64,000 nucleotides of DNA, taken from Malaya genurostris. Lineage: Eukaryota; Arthropoda; Insecta; Diptera; Culicidae. The translations under genes and the position numbers were made by a program. Of this stretch, positions 1 through 10,807 are shown piece by piece. The stretch spans positions 73,287,014 to 73,351,013 of the forward strand of contig NC_080570.1 of NCBI RefSeq assembly GCF_030247185.1. The letters are read 5' to 3'. Under the pieces are notes generated by a model, which worked only from the letters and a program-made list of their open reading frames with translations, had not been told where the DNA came from and searched no databases. Each line of letters starts with the position of its first letter. The stretch's first letter is position 1.

Positions 1-3000
1 TAAAGCGTTAGAAAGGGAAATGCCCAATTGAAGATCCAAACAAAATCTGTCTTCAAATCGGCCTCAAAATCCCTTCTTCATTTCTAATATCTTTGGTTGG
101 CAAAATTCAATAGTATAACCTCATTATAAGCAGTTTCATATTACATAGTTGACATATTGGTTCTCACGCAAATTTTTATACACTAAGTGAATTGAATTCT
201 ATGTTTAAAAACATTACATGAAATGGAAGAGCCAAAAAATCATAGGTTTAAAAATGTAGCATATTTCCCACGATCTTGAAGTATATGGAGCGTTAATTTG
301 ACCAATTAGTAATTATACTATGAAAGCTGCCCCAAAGATATGTCTTCTTATCGCAAGCATCCGCAACAAGCAATATACAACGATCTATATAGGGTGAAAA
401 TTTTGTCGAGTTACGCCAAATGATTCAAGTTGGTTAATCTAAACATCCTCGTGAGGACACCAAACTGCGAATGAAGGGTGGAGTATCTCTGAAAGACAGC
501 GTAGTATCCAGTAGTACACCAAGATTTCTAACTACTGTCAGGGCCGCCGAGTGAAAAAACGGGCCCCTTTTGAAAACGCTACATCACTCTTTCTTGGAGG
601 ATTGAACGAACAAAAAAAAAGGTCCCAAGGTATGTTTCATTATAAGCAATAAAAAACATTTTTAAATCTTCGAATCTCCGACCCCCCTAAAAAGTCCGGG
701 AATGGTGGGAATCCTACTGATTTGAAAGATGTTCACTAGGAATATCTAGTTTTTGAAGTGCATATCATATCAGTGTATAGGTGAATAATATTTTACTATT
801 TTTCATGACTTTTGAAGGAATTCTAGATATTTTTTGTCACACTTGGCGAGTGGATATCAATAATTTATATTTTAGAACTCTTAGTTCTTACAATTTGTGG
901 TTTTGAGATGGGTTTGACGAGTGAGCTATTGAATTTTTTTGAAAGTCTTGAAATTTAAGTTAGGGTAACGGCTCCCTATTTCATCTGAGCTCCTATTTCC
1001 ATCTCATCCCTTCACCTCATTACTTTGAACATGAATAATATTTTACAACCTACCTGAACCAAACTGTGAAATGTTTTAAAATGATTATAAAAGCTATTGT
1101 CACACTTCCCTATTGAAAGAAATGGTTTTAAGTTCTTCGGTTATCGTTTTTTCATTCAAAATAAACTCACTTTTCAATTTAGGATACATTTCCCATTACA
1201 AGATTTACAGTTCGTCATGTTTCTGAATGTCTACTAATCGATTCGTCTCAGAACATGATCACTATTTCGCAAAATTACACTACCATTGAATGCTGGACGG
1301 CTTCATAATTAGTAATGTTCACTTGCCACTTGTTTAATTAACGATTTAAAACATCAAAAATTACCCGACAAACAATAAAAGTCTTTAAAAATATGAGATG
1401 AAAGTTTTTCACTTGATTGCGCTTTGTTTTCATCTCATTTGGTTTCGCAAAGTTGCCAAGTTATCTCATATTGTTACAAAAAATAAATTGTTTTTCTTCT
1501 TCAAATTATTATCAAAAAGTGTGTTTTTGGTATCCGTGACATTAGTTTAATTATATTATTGATATTAATATTTAAAAAAAACTGGGTTGGCTTCGAATAT
1601 TACCAGAAAGAGCGTGTTAAATACTAATGAAATAACCATTGTGGCAAATCTAGTAGCACTGGTTTCATTCCGCTATACGTCAACATAACGCTGTAAAGTG
1701 TGTGTTTCATCGGCTGTGCACAGAGATGACAGATATTTTCACAGAAAATATGTATTACGTTGCATAGAAAGTTTATATCTGCTCTATCTGTTTTCAGTAA
1801 TAAAATGATGTTAATCATAATCAATTATCTGCATAAAAGATTTCCACTTTAACATGTGATTTGTCCGTTGATTAATAAACTTTTAAAGAATCACTGCAAT
1901 CAAATACTAATAGATACTCAGAGAGAGAAAGTCTAATTTTTTACTTCACACTTTCTATGAATCTGTACAAATCTGTTTTAAATAAAGGAAATCTGTATAA
2001 AATATGTACTTTGATTTCAATCAGTATGCGAACGCAAAAATCTATACAATACAGATGAATCTGTAAAACTGGCATCTCTGGCTGTACACTTTGTTTTAAA
2101 AAGGGCTAATGAATAAATAGTAACAATTACATTTTAGTTTTTATTTAAAGTTCACCAAATTAACTTCACAGTAAAATTTGAAATTTAAAGCGAAAGGTAA
2201 CGGAATTTTAAACGTTGAAATGATTTCAAATTGGTTCTAAAAATATCGTATGTTGGCTCATAGTTGGTATAGGCCGTTTTTAAGAAGAATTCTGACATTT
2301 TGAACCTGAGAGTGTAATAGTGGAATATTTTGTTTCAAATTCTGGCGCCATTGCTAATTTATAGGATGTATAATGGATCAACGATAGGATGGATAAAAAT
2401 CCATTGAGATGGAATTAGGAGCAGAGTAGTGAACACATCATAAGTGTTTTAAGCTGTTTTATGAATATTTGTTAAGCCAAATTTCGGCAAAGTGAAGCAT
2501 TTTACCGAAATATCAGTGAATGCATTTAACGAAGTTCAGAAACATGCGTATTGATTACTGAGCAATCAGCAAATTTACGTGTTGCTGATCAGTTTCGGCA
2601 TTTTATTATGCCGAGCTCAAGAAATGGTTTTAGGTGTGTGTGTAATTTTAATTGTGTGATTTGCATTTTTTGAAAATTTTAGAGTCATGAAAATATTCTT
2701 ATTTTAATAATGGTTTATATAAGAAATTGATACAAAATAAAGAGTTTTTAACCATTCATTCGGTACAACCGAAACAGTCCGCCAACAATTAACAAGTTTG
2801 AAATAGTTTTAATATCAGTGTTGTACATTCTGATCTCTTTTTGAGTCGTGAATTATTTGATAGCTGGTATTTTTCAACGTTAATCGTGCCTCAACTTCGG
2901 AATCGGAAATACGATCTGCATAAAGTTCAATCTTTCATAGTTATTGAAAATCGTTTGAGACATCTCAAAGGTGTCGATGAAGGTCCCGGTGAGTTTTGGC

Positions 3001-3535
3001 CTACTAGTTCCGGTGCTTCTACAGCCAATGCAATGCACAAGAGTCTGCTTAGATTGATCCTTATTAGGAATCAACACCGAACACGCGAACCCAGAATATA
3101 GACTCTATCGTGATTTGTATTTGTTTCGTAGCCGACGAAATTACATCAATAGCCCAAATGTATACAATTAAATGTTTGTACATGCTTGCGATACGGATAT
3201 CGATATTTAAGCTTCTCTTCACCAAGCTTGTGTTCAAGTTTTGTATGCAAGCATTTATTTTTATAGCGTTTCTCTACCATTACCACCATTTTGCGATTTC
3301 GGTTGAAGCGATAAAATATTTTTCTCATTATCAATCGAGTTCATCTTATATAAATTAAAAATTAGTCTTATGCACTCAAAATTTTATTACTCAGGCTAAA
3401 CGACATAACATGGGATTTCATCCAATCTTGCATGACACAAGATCAGAACATACCAATAAAAACTTCAAAACGTTTATGGCACTTTTTGTCTTGCTGTGTA
3501 GCAACAACCTACCTCTAGCAAGCTACGCATAAGAC
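1..3535. other. AT-rich intergenic DNA, no gene recognised
   Basis: No open frame longer than about 85 codons has family resemblance or codon structure I can support. The open stretch at 2841-3101 (+) and its antisense partner begin without ATG or are short, and I recognise no domain in either. A TATA-like string lies near 2712 but no gene follows it. Around 2470-2630 the text repeats a 'CCGAAAT...CGGCA...GCCGAGCTC' pattern that looks like a degenerate interspersed repeat, but I could not define its ends. Around 540-740 a GC-richer patch is probably an old transposon remnant. Confidence 0.5.
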
Positions 3536-3548
3536 TGAAACTTTAGCT
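3536..3548. repeat. Target-site duplication, 3' side of Jockey-like element
   Basis: TGAAACTTTAGCT occurs here and again, identically, at 8453-8465. The two copies bracket the minus-strand Jockey-like retrotransposon exactly and set its ends at 3549 and 8452. Confidence 0.85.
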
Positions 3549-3763
3549 TTTTTGCATAAATATCTGTTTATTAATCTTATTTTTGTGTATTACATCAACA
3601 TTTTACAGTACAAGTGTTTTGACCCTTTGGCCTTTCATCTTTGTTGTTCATACGATTCGTTATTAATATTAGGTGTTTTAGTTACTCTTGTTTTACATAC
3701 TAATGTTTAATCATAATATTTATTTTAATTATTTATAAAATGTCTACCTACTTATAACTATCC

Positions 3764-6253
3764 CTAACCTAATACGTACAAATTTTGAATTATTTGTATA
3801 TCAGAGATTGAGCACCTCTCTTCAAATTTCGTGCAGTATTGTTCGAATTTTTGTTCTAGTATATCCAGTCAGGCCATCTCATGTACTTCACTAGTCCTTG
3901 TCCAAGGGGGTAGATTTAGAATCATCTTTAAGATCTTACTTTGAATGCGCTGAAGCCTAAGTTTGTGTGTTCGTGCACAGCCCCGCCAAACAGCGACTGC
4001 GTATTCAATTGCGGGGTAGATTATTTGTTTATATACAGCCATCTGGTTCTTCAGGCACAGTTTAGATGTTCTACAAATCAGCGGATACAGAGACCTAATG
4101 AGTATGCTGCATTTTTGAACTATTTTGTCAACATGTGATCTGAATATCAGATGTCTGTCAAAGGTGAGTCCTAGATAGATAACTTCGTCGGACCATTGGA
4201 TGACCTCATCACCGAATCGTATTCGGCATTCGTCTGATGGAACAAGTTTTGGAGATCTTGAATGTGGAAACAAGTAAAAATGTTGTATAGAATGGGACCT
4301 AGGATACTTCCCTGGGGTACACCAGCAGGAATAGTAAATCTTTCTGAAAGTGCATTATTCAGAGAAACCTGGAATGCTCTATCTGCAAGATAATTTTTGA
4401 TAATTTTAATAAGATACATGGGAAAATTATACCTATGCAGTTTAAACACCAGACCATCGTGCCACACATTATCGAATGCCTTTTCAATATCCAATATTGC
4501 CATGGCAGTCGTTTTGGACACTGATTTGTTTTGCTGGATGACGTTGTTAACCCTTGTGAGTTGGTGGATGGTGGATCTTCCTTTCCGGAACCCAAACTGT
4601 TCTTCCAGTAATATATCCTGTTCATCTGCGAAAGCAAGAATTCGCCTTTGTATTGACTTTTCAAACAGCTTGGATAGGGCAGAGAGTAAGCTGATGGGCC
4701 GATAGCTCTTGGAAAGGGAAGGATCTTTCCCCGGTTACAAAACTGGGATAACTTTAGCTAACTTCCACATTGAAGGGAAGTAACCAAGCTCCCAGCACCT
4801 GTTAAAAATTTTAGCTAAGAAGACAAATAAGCGAATACTCAAATGTTTCAGCTCAATGTTGAATGTGTTGTCGAAACCGGGGGCCTTCATATTTTTGGAT
4901 TTTTTCACAAAAGCCATCAGCTCATTCGCAGTGACTCTACTTTCCTCAGGAACCAAGCTGTCTGATTGGTCAACCTCAGCTACGCTATCAGCAACGGCTC
5001 TTTCATATGGACTAACAATGTTAAGTCCTAAATTGTGAGAACACACAAACTGCTGGCCTAGCGCATTTGCCTTCTCTACTGGTGTGATTAAAGGTATTTC
5101 TTCAGCTGCGTCCTGGGGTGACATCAGAGGAGGAATATGCTTCGGTTTTTTCTTAAGCACCTTCGTTAAGGACCAGAAGGGCTTTGAATGTGGGAGAATT
5201 TCTCGAAGCTTTTGCTGGAAGTTCCTGTTGCGAAGCTCAGATATCCTTTCCTGGATTATCCTAGTTAAGTTGTTATAAGTAGTCTTCCTATCTAGGATGC
5301 CAGTTCGTTGATACTGCCTCCGGTAGATATTCCGAAGTCGGATGAGTTTCTTGGTGACACTGTCGATTTGAAGAGAGGAACTCGGCATATGTTGTACTGG
5401 AACCGTCCTATCACGAGCGACTGTGATTGAATGCTGGAAGGAAGATAGGGCTGCATCGATTTCCATCAGGGAATCAAGTGGCAAATCGATATTAATAAGT
5501 TGGTCGGCGATATGTTGAAATTGGACCCAATCGGTGCGATAATAGTTCCTCCGAGGTTGAATAGGCACTGTTTCTGGTGAAGATCCCAACGTCAATATTA
5601 CTGGAAAGTGGTCAGAAGAGAGCTCGTAGAAGACAACTGGAGAGCTGTCTATGGCGATGTTGCTGATGAATATATCCAAAATGGAATGAACTCCCGATCT
5701 GGAAAGTCGCGTTGGTTGATCCGGAGCGAAGATGTTGTATTGTCCAGCTTCGTAATCTTCGGCAAGTACGAATCCGTTTCGATTCTGTCTTCTGTTTCCC
5801 CACAGCTCATGCCGTGTGTTCAGGTCCCCAGCAATGATGAATTTGTTCTGTCGTCGAGTGAGCATAGCCAGATCTCGCTTCAATGATGCACACGTACCAT
5901 CTCGAAGATTGGTTTGTTTGGGGCAGTACGCTGCAATGATGATGATGGGTCCCATCGTCGTTGTAATCTCAATTCCGATGGCTTCTATGAGTTGCAATTT
6001 AAAGGCTGACAGAAGCCTGTGCTGAATGGATCGTTTAATGGCAATGGCAACTCCCCCTCCTCTGGTAGTTGCCCTGTCGAGCCTGTGAATCCTGTAATTG
6101 GAAATAAAAATAGAAATTTCAGGTTTAAGATGAGTTTTCTGTTAAAATAGCAATATCGGCATTCTTCTCTTGAAGAAAGTCGGACAATTCAGCAGTTTTG
6201 CTCCTGAGTGAGCAAGCATTCTAGTTTACTATAACCAACTCATTATATTGCAT
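3764..6253 (-). pseudogene. Jockey-like ORF2 (endonuclease-reverse transcriptase), broken
   Basis: The start is an ATG at 6253-6251, 18 bases after the ORF1 stop codon (6274-6272) and in the same frame. The N-terminal part is an apurinic-type endonuclease: the ILTE box, the GDLNTRHELWG motif and SSDHFPVILT are visible. The RT palm follows (YRPISLL, AILDIEKAFDNVWH, AGVPQGSILGPILYN). Lesions in order: TAG at 6223-6221 where a tryptophan is expected, a 1-bp frameshift near 6143, TAA at 4737-4735 just before the YRPISLL motif, a deletion at about 4275 that joins the LYN motif to the C-terminal thumb and removes the FADD catalytic box, and TGA at 3871-3869. The C-terminal tail continues to a stop at 3766-3764. 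With the FADD box gone it cannot make a working reverse transcriptase. Confidence 0.85.
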
Positions 6254-6665
6254 ATTCGATGATGAATTTGCCTAAGGCGTTGATTTGTTTATTTGTATAA
6301 ATAGTATCATCTGACATATTTTGTCTAACCGCGTTCTGCAGTTTCGTAGTTTTGTTGTCATTGTTTCAAAAATGACGATCAGTTGTTCAGCAGAGAATAA
6401 ATCACCAGAGTCATCCTTTGCTTGTGGTTGATTATTGCCCCATCCAGGAGGGATTTTTGAGGAAGATTCTTTTTGTGATCCAGCGGCTGAATCTTTTGGA
6501 TTGCTGCGAGGAAGTGGCGGCAAATTCGGAATGTCCATCTTCGGTGGGAGCCGTGGGAAATTAACTTCATCCTTCTGTGGAAAATTCTTGCGCGTTGATT
6601 GTTTGCGGGACGCCTGTTGTCGAATTTTTGTGAACTCAGCACGTTTGGGACACGATTTGCTAGTA

Positions 6666-6843
6666 AAGGGTGATTTTTTAAGAGCTTGAGAACTTTTTTA
6701 AACAATAAAACGCATAAAATTTGCAAAATCTCATCGGTTCTTTATTTTAAACGTTAGATTGGTACATGACATTTACTTTTTGAAGATAATTTCATTTAAA
6801 TGTTGACCGCGGCTGCGTCTTAGGTGGTCCATTCGGAAAATCC
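6666..6843 (+). repeat. Left terminal inverted repeat of mariner copy 1
   Basis: This 178-bp arm is the reverse complement of 7413-7590 with few mismatches. It includes the antisense of the transposase C-terminal codons (FRMDHLRRSRGQHLNEIIFKK region), which marks it as a duplicated, inverted 3' end. Confidence 0.85.
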
Positions 6844-7483
6844 GCTTTTTTATCGACAAATTTTGTTCAGCGATGAGGCTCATTTCTGGTTGAATGGCTA
6901 CGTAAATAATCAAAATTGCCGCATTTGGAGTGAAGAGCAACCAGAAGCCGTTCAAGAACTGCCCATGCATCCCGAAAAATGCACTGTTTGGTGTGGTTTG
7001 TACGCTGGTGGAATCATTGGACCGTATTTTTTCAAAGATGCTGTTGGACGCAACGTTACAGTGAATGGCGATCGCTATCGTTCGATGCTAACAAACTTTT
7101 TGTTGCCAAAAATGGAAGAACTGAACTTGGTTGACATGTGGTTTCAACAAGATGGCGCTACATGCCACACAGCTCGCGATTCTATGGCCATTTTGAGGGA
7201 AAACTTCGGAGAACAATTCATCTCAAGAAATGGACCGGTAAGTTGGCCACCAAGATCATGCGATTTGACGCCTTTAGACTATTTTTTGTGGGGCTACGTC
7301 AAGTCTAAAGTCTACAGAAATAAGCCAGTAACTATTCCAGCTTTGGAAGACAACATTTCCGAAGAAATTCGGGCTATTCCGGCCGAAATGCTCGAAAAAG
7401 TTGCCCAAAATTGGACTTTCCGAATGGACCACCTAAGACGCAGCCGCGGTCAACATTTAAATGAAATTATCTTCAAAAAGTAA
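6824..7483 (+). pseudogene. mariner-like transposase, DDE domain only (copy 1)
   Basis: The open frame is 219 codons and has no ATG at its left end (it opens with GTG inside the inverted repeat), so it is a fragment. The DDE/D catalytic domain is visible: D17 in LFSDEAHFW, D110 in QQDGATCH, and D147 in CDLTPLDYFLWGY, with 36 residues between the last two. The N-terminal helix-turn-helix DNA-binding half of a normal transposase (roughly 150 residues) is missing. The last 23 or so codons lie in the right terminal repeat and are present again, inverted, in the left repeat. It cannot bind its own ends by the normal route, so the element is probably mobilised in trans, if at all. Confidence 0.85.
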
Positions 7484-7590
7484 ATGTCATGTACCAATCT
7501 AACGTTTAAAATAAAGAACCGATGAGATTTTGCAAATTTTATGCGTTTTATTGTTTAAAAAAGTTCTCAAGCTCTTAAAAAATCACCCTT
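7413..7590 (-). repeat. Right terminal inverted repeat of mariner copy 1
   Basis: This is the native 3' end of the element. It holds the transposase C-terminus, the stop at 7481-7483, an AATAAA-like string shortly after, and the terminal AATCACCCTT. Confidence 0.85.
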
Positions 7591-8452
7591 TAGATGGATG
7601 GTCGCCATCACAGTTCACACATTTTACAGCGATATCATCTAGTAGGCAATCGTTGGTATTGTGTGGTTCGGCACATTTCCCGCACCGACTTTTCATGTGA
7701 CAATTCCTCGCTCCATGGCCGTAGTTCAAACAGTTCGTGCACTGTGTGACATCCCGATGTACCGGTTTATACTTTTACCATTCTATGATTATGTGAAATA
7801 ACGATTTCAGTTGACTCATGGTGATGGAGCCCGTCTCCAGATGAATCAGGTACAGTTGATCTCTAAACTTTTTGTCCGTATTATGTCGCTTCATTTTAAA
7901 TACCATCAAAGGCTTTAGTCCAGCCTCTGACAGTGCCTGCTTTAGTTCGGCTTCCATCATGTCGGGTAGTCCTCGAAGTACAACCTTCATAGGTTTGTTG
8001 GCGGCAATATCGTGTGTGAAGTATTCCGCTTTTGTCTGCTTCAGATAGCATTCCACTCCTTTGTAGTGGTTCAAAGCCGGAACAGTTATTTTGTAGCCTT
8101 GAGTACATAAACGGATTGTTGCCTGTAGTCCTTTGCTGATCAGTGTGTTGAAACCCGAGCGTAGAGTTGGTGGGAAGCCCTTCAGGTAGAAAGGCGCCAT
8201 TTTTTCCTTCTTCTGCAGTTCCTCTTCGACATCTACTGGCAGATCAGCATATTGGTTTTTACTCAGCAAACGGTCGTTTACCTGTACATCACTTGGCTTC
8301 AGACGCTTAGCATCCTTTGGATCCTTCTCGGATCTATGGCGGTTTTTACCCATAGCTTGGGTAGGTAGACAACTGCGAAAAAAAAATAAAACAAAATCGA
8401 AATTAGTCGTAGTAGGTTATTCGTCTATCCACATCGAGTGTTAGATGACGAA

Positions 8453-8465
8453 TGAAACTTTAGCT
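8453..8465. repeat. Target-site duplication, 5' side of Jockey-like element
   Basis: Identical to 3536-3548 (TGAAACTTTAGCT). Confidence 0.85.
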
Positions 8466-9290
8466 ATAATTTCGCTTCTATTTGTAGATTCGCGTGCTTC
8501 CAACAGCTTTGCTTTTGCTTCGATTGACCAATCAGAGCGCTGCTTTCCCTTTGATATATCGCTTACTCTTTCAAAACCGTCGACTATGGCAGAGAAATCC
8601 GGTATGCCGGAGATTTTTTGCAGCCAAAATAGGACACTGCTAGCTATTAATCAACATTTCAATGATATAAAATTAAAAATATATGGCTATGTACATTCAA
8701 ATCAATACGTAGAAATATTTCGAATCAGATGGTCATAATATTAATAATTGGTACAAAATTGACAATTATTAATATTATGTCACAGATGACATAATATTAA
8801 TAATTGGTACAAAATTGACTGAGCTGTAATTGTTCAAAACCTGACCACATTTCTACGTGTATTTTTCTTGAGTTTCTAGTTTGCACCGCTATATAGAAAA
8901 TAAAAATGTGTTCCACATTAAAAATGCAAGTTCATGGAAGAGAACTTGACTGATGACTTTCCGCAAAACGAATGTTTTCTCTTAAGTGATAAACAGATTC
9001 CGCATACCATTCAACAATTTGCAATGTATCTAACCATAGCAATGAATACGGTAGGTTTGTTTGAAAACCTCACTGCTTGAAATATTTTTAACAATCCTTA
9101 ATCGGATAATCTGAATAAATCGTAGCCACTGCATACAACTTATCGCAAGATTTAGATTGAATAGGAATTATCTAAAGCCGTTACGTTTAACCGGATGCAG
9201 ATTAAGGATGTTTACTATTGATGTCTAGTCGCTTTTTTATGTTACTGCATTTATAGCATACATTGATATATTTTGAAATAAAAATTTCAC
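8466..9290. other. Intergenic DNA with a short direct/inverted repeat
   Basis: No gene. A 30-bp unit beginning CATAATATTAATAATTGG occurs at 8734-8763 and 8790-8819. Between the two copies the same text runs in reverse complement (about 8761-8781), so the stretch can fold. The rest is AT-rich; CTTATC (GATA-type) strings near 9140 could belong to the SCP-2-like gene that follows. Confidence 0.5.
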
Positions 9291-9328
9291 TATAAATAAT
9301 TCTACGGGCGATGTTTTCACTCATCAGT
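9291..9328 (+). promoter_or_regulatory. Core promoter of SCP-2-like gene A
   Basis: TATAAATA at 9291-9298 is followed by an arthropod initiator TCAGT at 9324-9328. The A at 9326, the likely first transcribed base, is 35 bases from the first T of the TATA box. This gives a 5' UTR of about 56 bases before the ATG at 9382. Confidence 0.65.
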
Positions 9329-9381
9329 TATCAACAGGATTTCTTCAGAATAAAAACAGTTTCTAGAAGCATTCAGTTAAA

Positions 9382-9761
9382 ATGAAGTGTGACGCTGTAA
9401 TCGAGAAGATCAAAACACGTGTTGCCGGTATTGATCCCAAAGGTCCACGTAAAGTTCTTGGTGTGTTCCAACTGTTCATTGAAGCGAGTGACGGAACTCA
9501 TGAAATTGGTAAGTCATATTTAGTTATTCGATATTCAAAACTCAACACAAATAGTACTTTCTCTATCCAGTTGTTGATCTGAAGAACTTGACGGTAACTG
9601 ACGGCAAGGTGTCAAATGCTGATGTTGTGATAAATTTGAAAGACGAAGATTTCATCGCTGTCGGTACCAAGGCCATAACGGTGCATGCAGCTGTTGAGCA
9701 GGGTAAAATCAAGATGACCGGCGATGAGGCTCTCTTCCAAGCACTGGTTGATGCTATCTGA
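9382..9761 (+). CDS. Sterol carrier protein-2-like protein A (two exons)
   Basis: The exons are 9382-9508 and 9571-9761, joined across a 62-bp intron with GTAAG donor and CCAG acceptor (phase 1), giving 105 residues. SCP-2 proteins are small cytosolic lipid carriers that hold cholesterol or fatty acids in a hydrophobic cavity. The N-terminus (AVIEKIKTRV), the GPRKVLGVFQL strand, the VVDLKNL strand after the splice and the C-terminal EQGKIKMTGDEALFQALVDAI helix follow the mosquito SCP-2-like fold. There is no signal peptide or transmembrane segment. It shares intron position, intron phase and second-exon length (191 nt) with the gene at 21805. A TATA/initiator pair lies upstream and AATAAA at 9855. 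I cannot say which numbered SCP-2L paralogue it is. Confidence 0.88.
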
Positions 9762-9854
9762 ATAATATGTATTGAAGTGCATTCAACGTTTTCACTCGAT
9801 AGATAAAAATGATTAATCTTTGTGTTTTTTTTTATGATACTGCTAGAAACTGAA

Positions 9855-9860
9855 AATAAA
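9855..9860 (+). terminator. Polyadenylation signal, SCP-2-like gene A
   Basis: AATAAA lies 94 bases after the stop codon of the SCP-2-like gene. Confidence 0.6.
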
Positions 9861-10580
9861 GAAAATATGTTTCATTAGAATATATATAAACTTCACGGTT
9901 TCGAGTGTTACCAGATTTTAATTTAGTTCTGATAGGGAATAGCAGTCAGTGTACGGCAAATACACTGTTCTCTTATTTGTTAGGAGCGCGTTTCCTGAAA
10001 CCATGGTTTAAGATTCCCTACACACGATGATTAAATCGATTTGACTCTAAACTCATTTTGTAAGATATTAAACCCAGAAGTGTAGGAACGATATCGTGTG
10101 AACGGAAAGGGGACTTCTTTCACAACCAGCCTCGGGAGATGCTCAATATGTCCGCCATTTACATTACAATTATTACAATTGCCCCAAATAGTTTTGGTTT
10201 AGGAAGTTCATATGAAATAATACTGACAGTCCCTGGTTACCAAGTACTCAAACATACGATGCACCGAGTCAACACAGGACAAAGTTCAAAATAAGCTTAA
10301 CGAGCAGCTGTTCCCAGTTACAAAATGACCCAGCAGTTTTATTTCTTATTGGTAGAGACGGTACAGTATATAAATCACATTCTCAAAAAAAAGCACTCTT
10401 TCGAAATAATCGTCAATTAACAATTCGAATTGAATTGATATCGAACCTGATAGGACTAGGCTAAACAGAACTTGAAAACGAATTATGAATACGCATGGTC
10501 CTGTCATCTGCAAACTCAGTTCGGCTGATAAGTCATAGTATTCACTTTCATTCAGCACCTGAGCAAGATATTCAGGGGTC
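9861..10580. other. Intergenic, no gene seen
   Basis: No frame with recognisable coding character on either strand. Confidence 0.5.
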
Positions 10581-10807
10581 TTTCATAGATCACGTCCCGG
10601 GTTCAATGCGTAGGGCGCTGGTCTTACAAATCAGTTGTCGTATGTTCGAGCCCCGACCTGGAAGGATTCGTAGTGTCAGTAGAATCGTAGCACTAGCCAT
10701 GCAATGGTTCTGTACACTCTGAATCGGCTGCGAAGTCTGTTGAAACAGAAGGTCAAATTCCACTACAAGAATGTAATACCAAGGCTTTGCTTTTTCATAG
10801 ATCACGT
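10581..10807 (+). mobile_element. tRNA-derived SINE with 15-bp target duplication
   Basis: A perfect 15-bp direct repeat TTTCATAGATCACGT (10581-10595 and 10793-10807) brackets a 197-bp body (10596-10792). The body begins CCCGGGTTCAATGCG and contains RNA polymerase III promoter boxes: an A-box-like TAGGGCGCTGG at 10611-10621 and a B box GTTCGAGCC at 10644-10652, spaced as in a tRNA. The tRNA-unrelated part continues to AAGGCTTTGCTT. SINEs have no protein and depend on a partner LINE. The clean duplication shows a complete and fairly young retroposition. Confidence 0.85.

Larger units (their letters stand above)
6666..7590 (+). mobile_element. Tc1/mariner-type 925-bp fold-back derivative, copy 1
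   Basis: TA dinucleotides (6664-6665 and 7591-7592) flank AAGGGTGATT...AATCACCCTT, the usual target duplication of Tc1/mariner elements. The terminal inverted repeats are about 178 bp (6666-6843 and 7413-7590), far longer than typical mariner ends, because the left arm is an inverted copy of the right end including the last coding codons of the transposase. It lies inside ORF1 of the Jockey-like element. A second copy of the same 925-bp length, differing at about five positions I could see, is at 58856-59780. Confidence 0.9.
6272..8353 (-). pseudogene. Jockey-like ORF1 (nucleic-acid-binding protein), interrupted by mariner
   Basis: The ATG is at 8353-8351 and the N-terminal part is lysine/aspartate-rich. 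The middle resembles the conserved pre-knuckle region of Jockey-family ORF1 proteins, which coat the element RNA. The zinc knuckles lie at about 7593-7745 (CTNCLNYGHGARNC, CGKCAEPHNTNDC, CVNCDGDH). A TAA at 7777-7775 stops the frame just upstream of the knuckles. At a TA within the region after the third knuckle, the 925-bp mariner derivative is inserted. Discounting it and one TA, the frame continues directly into a basic, proline-rich C-terminal part that ends at the stop 6274-6272. Both lesions disable the protein; the mariner insertion is clearly later than the element. Confidence 0.85.
3549..8452 (-). mobile_element. Jockey-like non-LTR retrotransposon, full length but dead
   Basis: The element reads from 8452 (5') to 3549 (3'). 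It has a leader of about 100 bases, ORF1 with Cys-His zinc knuckles, ORF2 with endonuclease and reverse transcriptase, and a short AT-rich 3' UTR. A perfect 13-bp TSD (3536-3548 and 8453-8465) shows a complete insertion without 5' truncation. Without the nested mariner insertion (925 bp plus a TA) it is about 3.98 kb, a normal size for the Jockey clade, and there is no RNase H domain, which also fits. It is inactive: both ORFs carry stops, ORF2 has a frameshift and a deletion through the RT active site, and a DNA transposon sits in ORF1. The clade call rests on domain order and my memory of mosquito elements, not on a tree. Confidence 0.85.

Noticed and set aside
2841..3101. 86-codon frame (+) and its antisense partner
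   Set aside because: The frame starts with TTG rather than ATG, has no recognisable motif, and I see no supporting promoter or splice structure.
6773..6970. 65-codon minus-strand frame sharing its C-terminus with the transposase
   Set aside because: It is only the inverted terminal repeat read antisense; the shared peptide is explained by the fold-back structure.
10596..10670. tRNA gene
   Set aside because: The pol III boxes are present, but the sequence continues into a 197-bp body with a 15-bp target duplication, so it is a SINE and the tRNA arms do not pair well.
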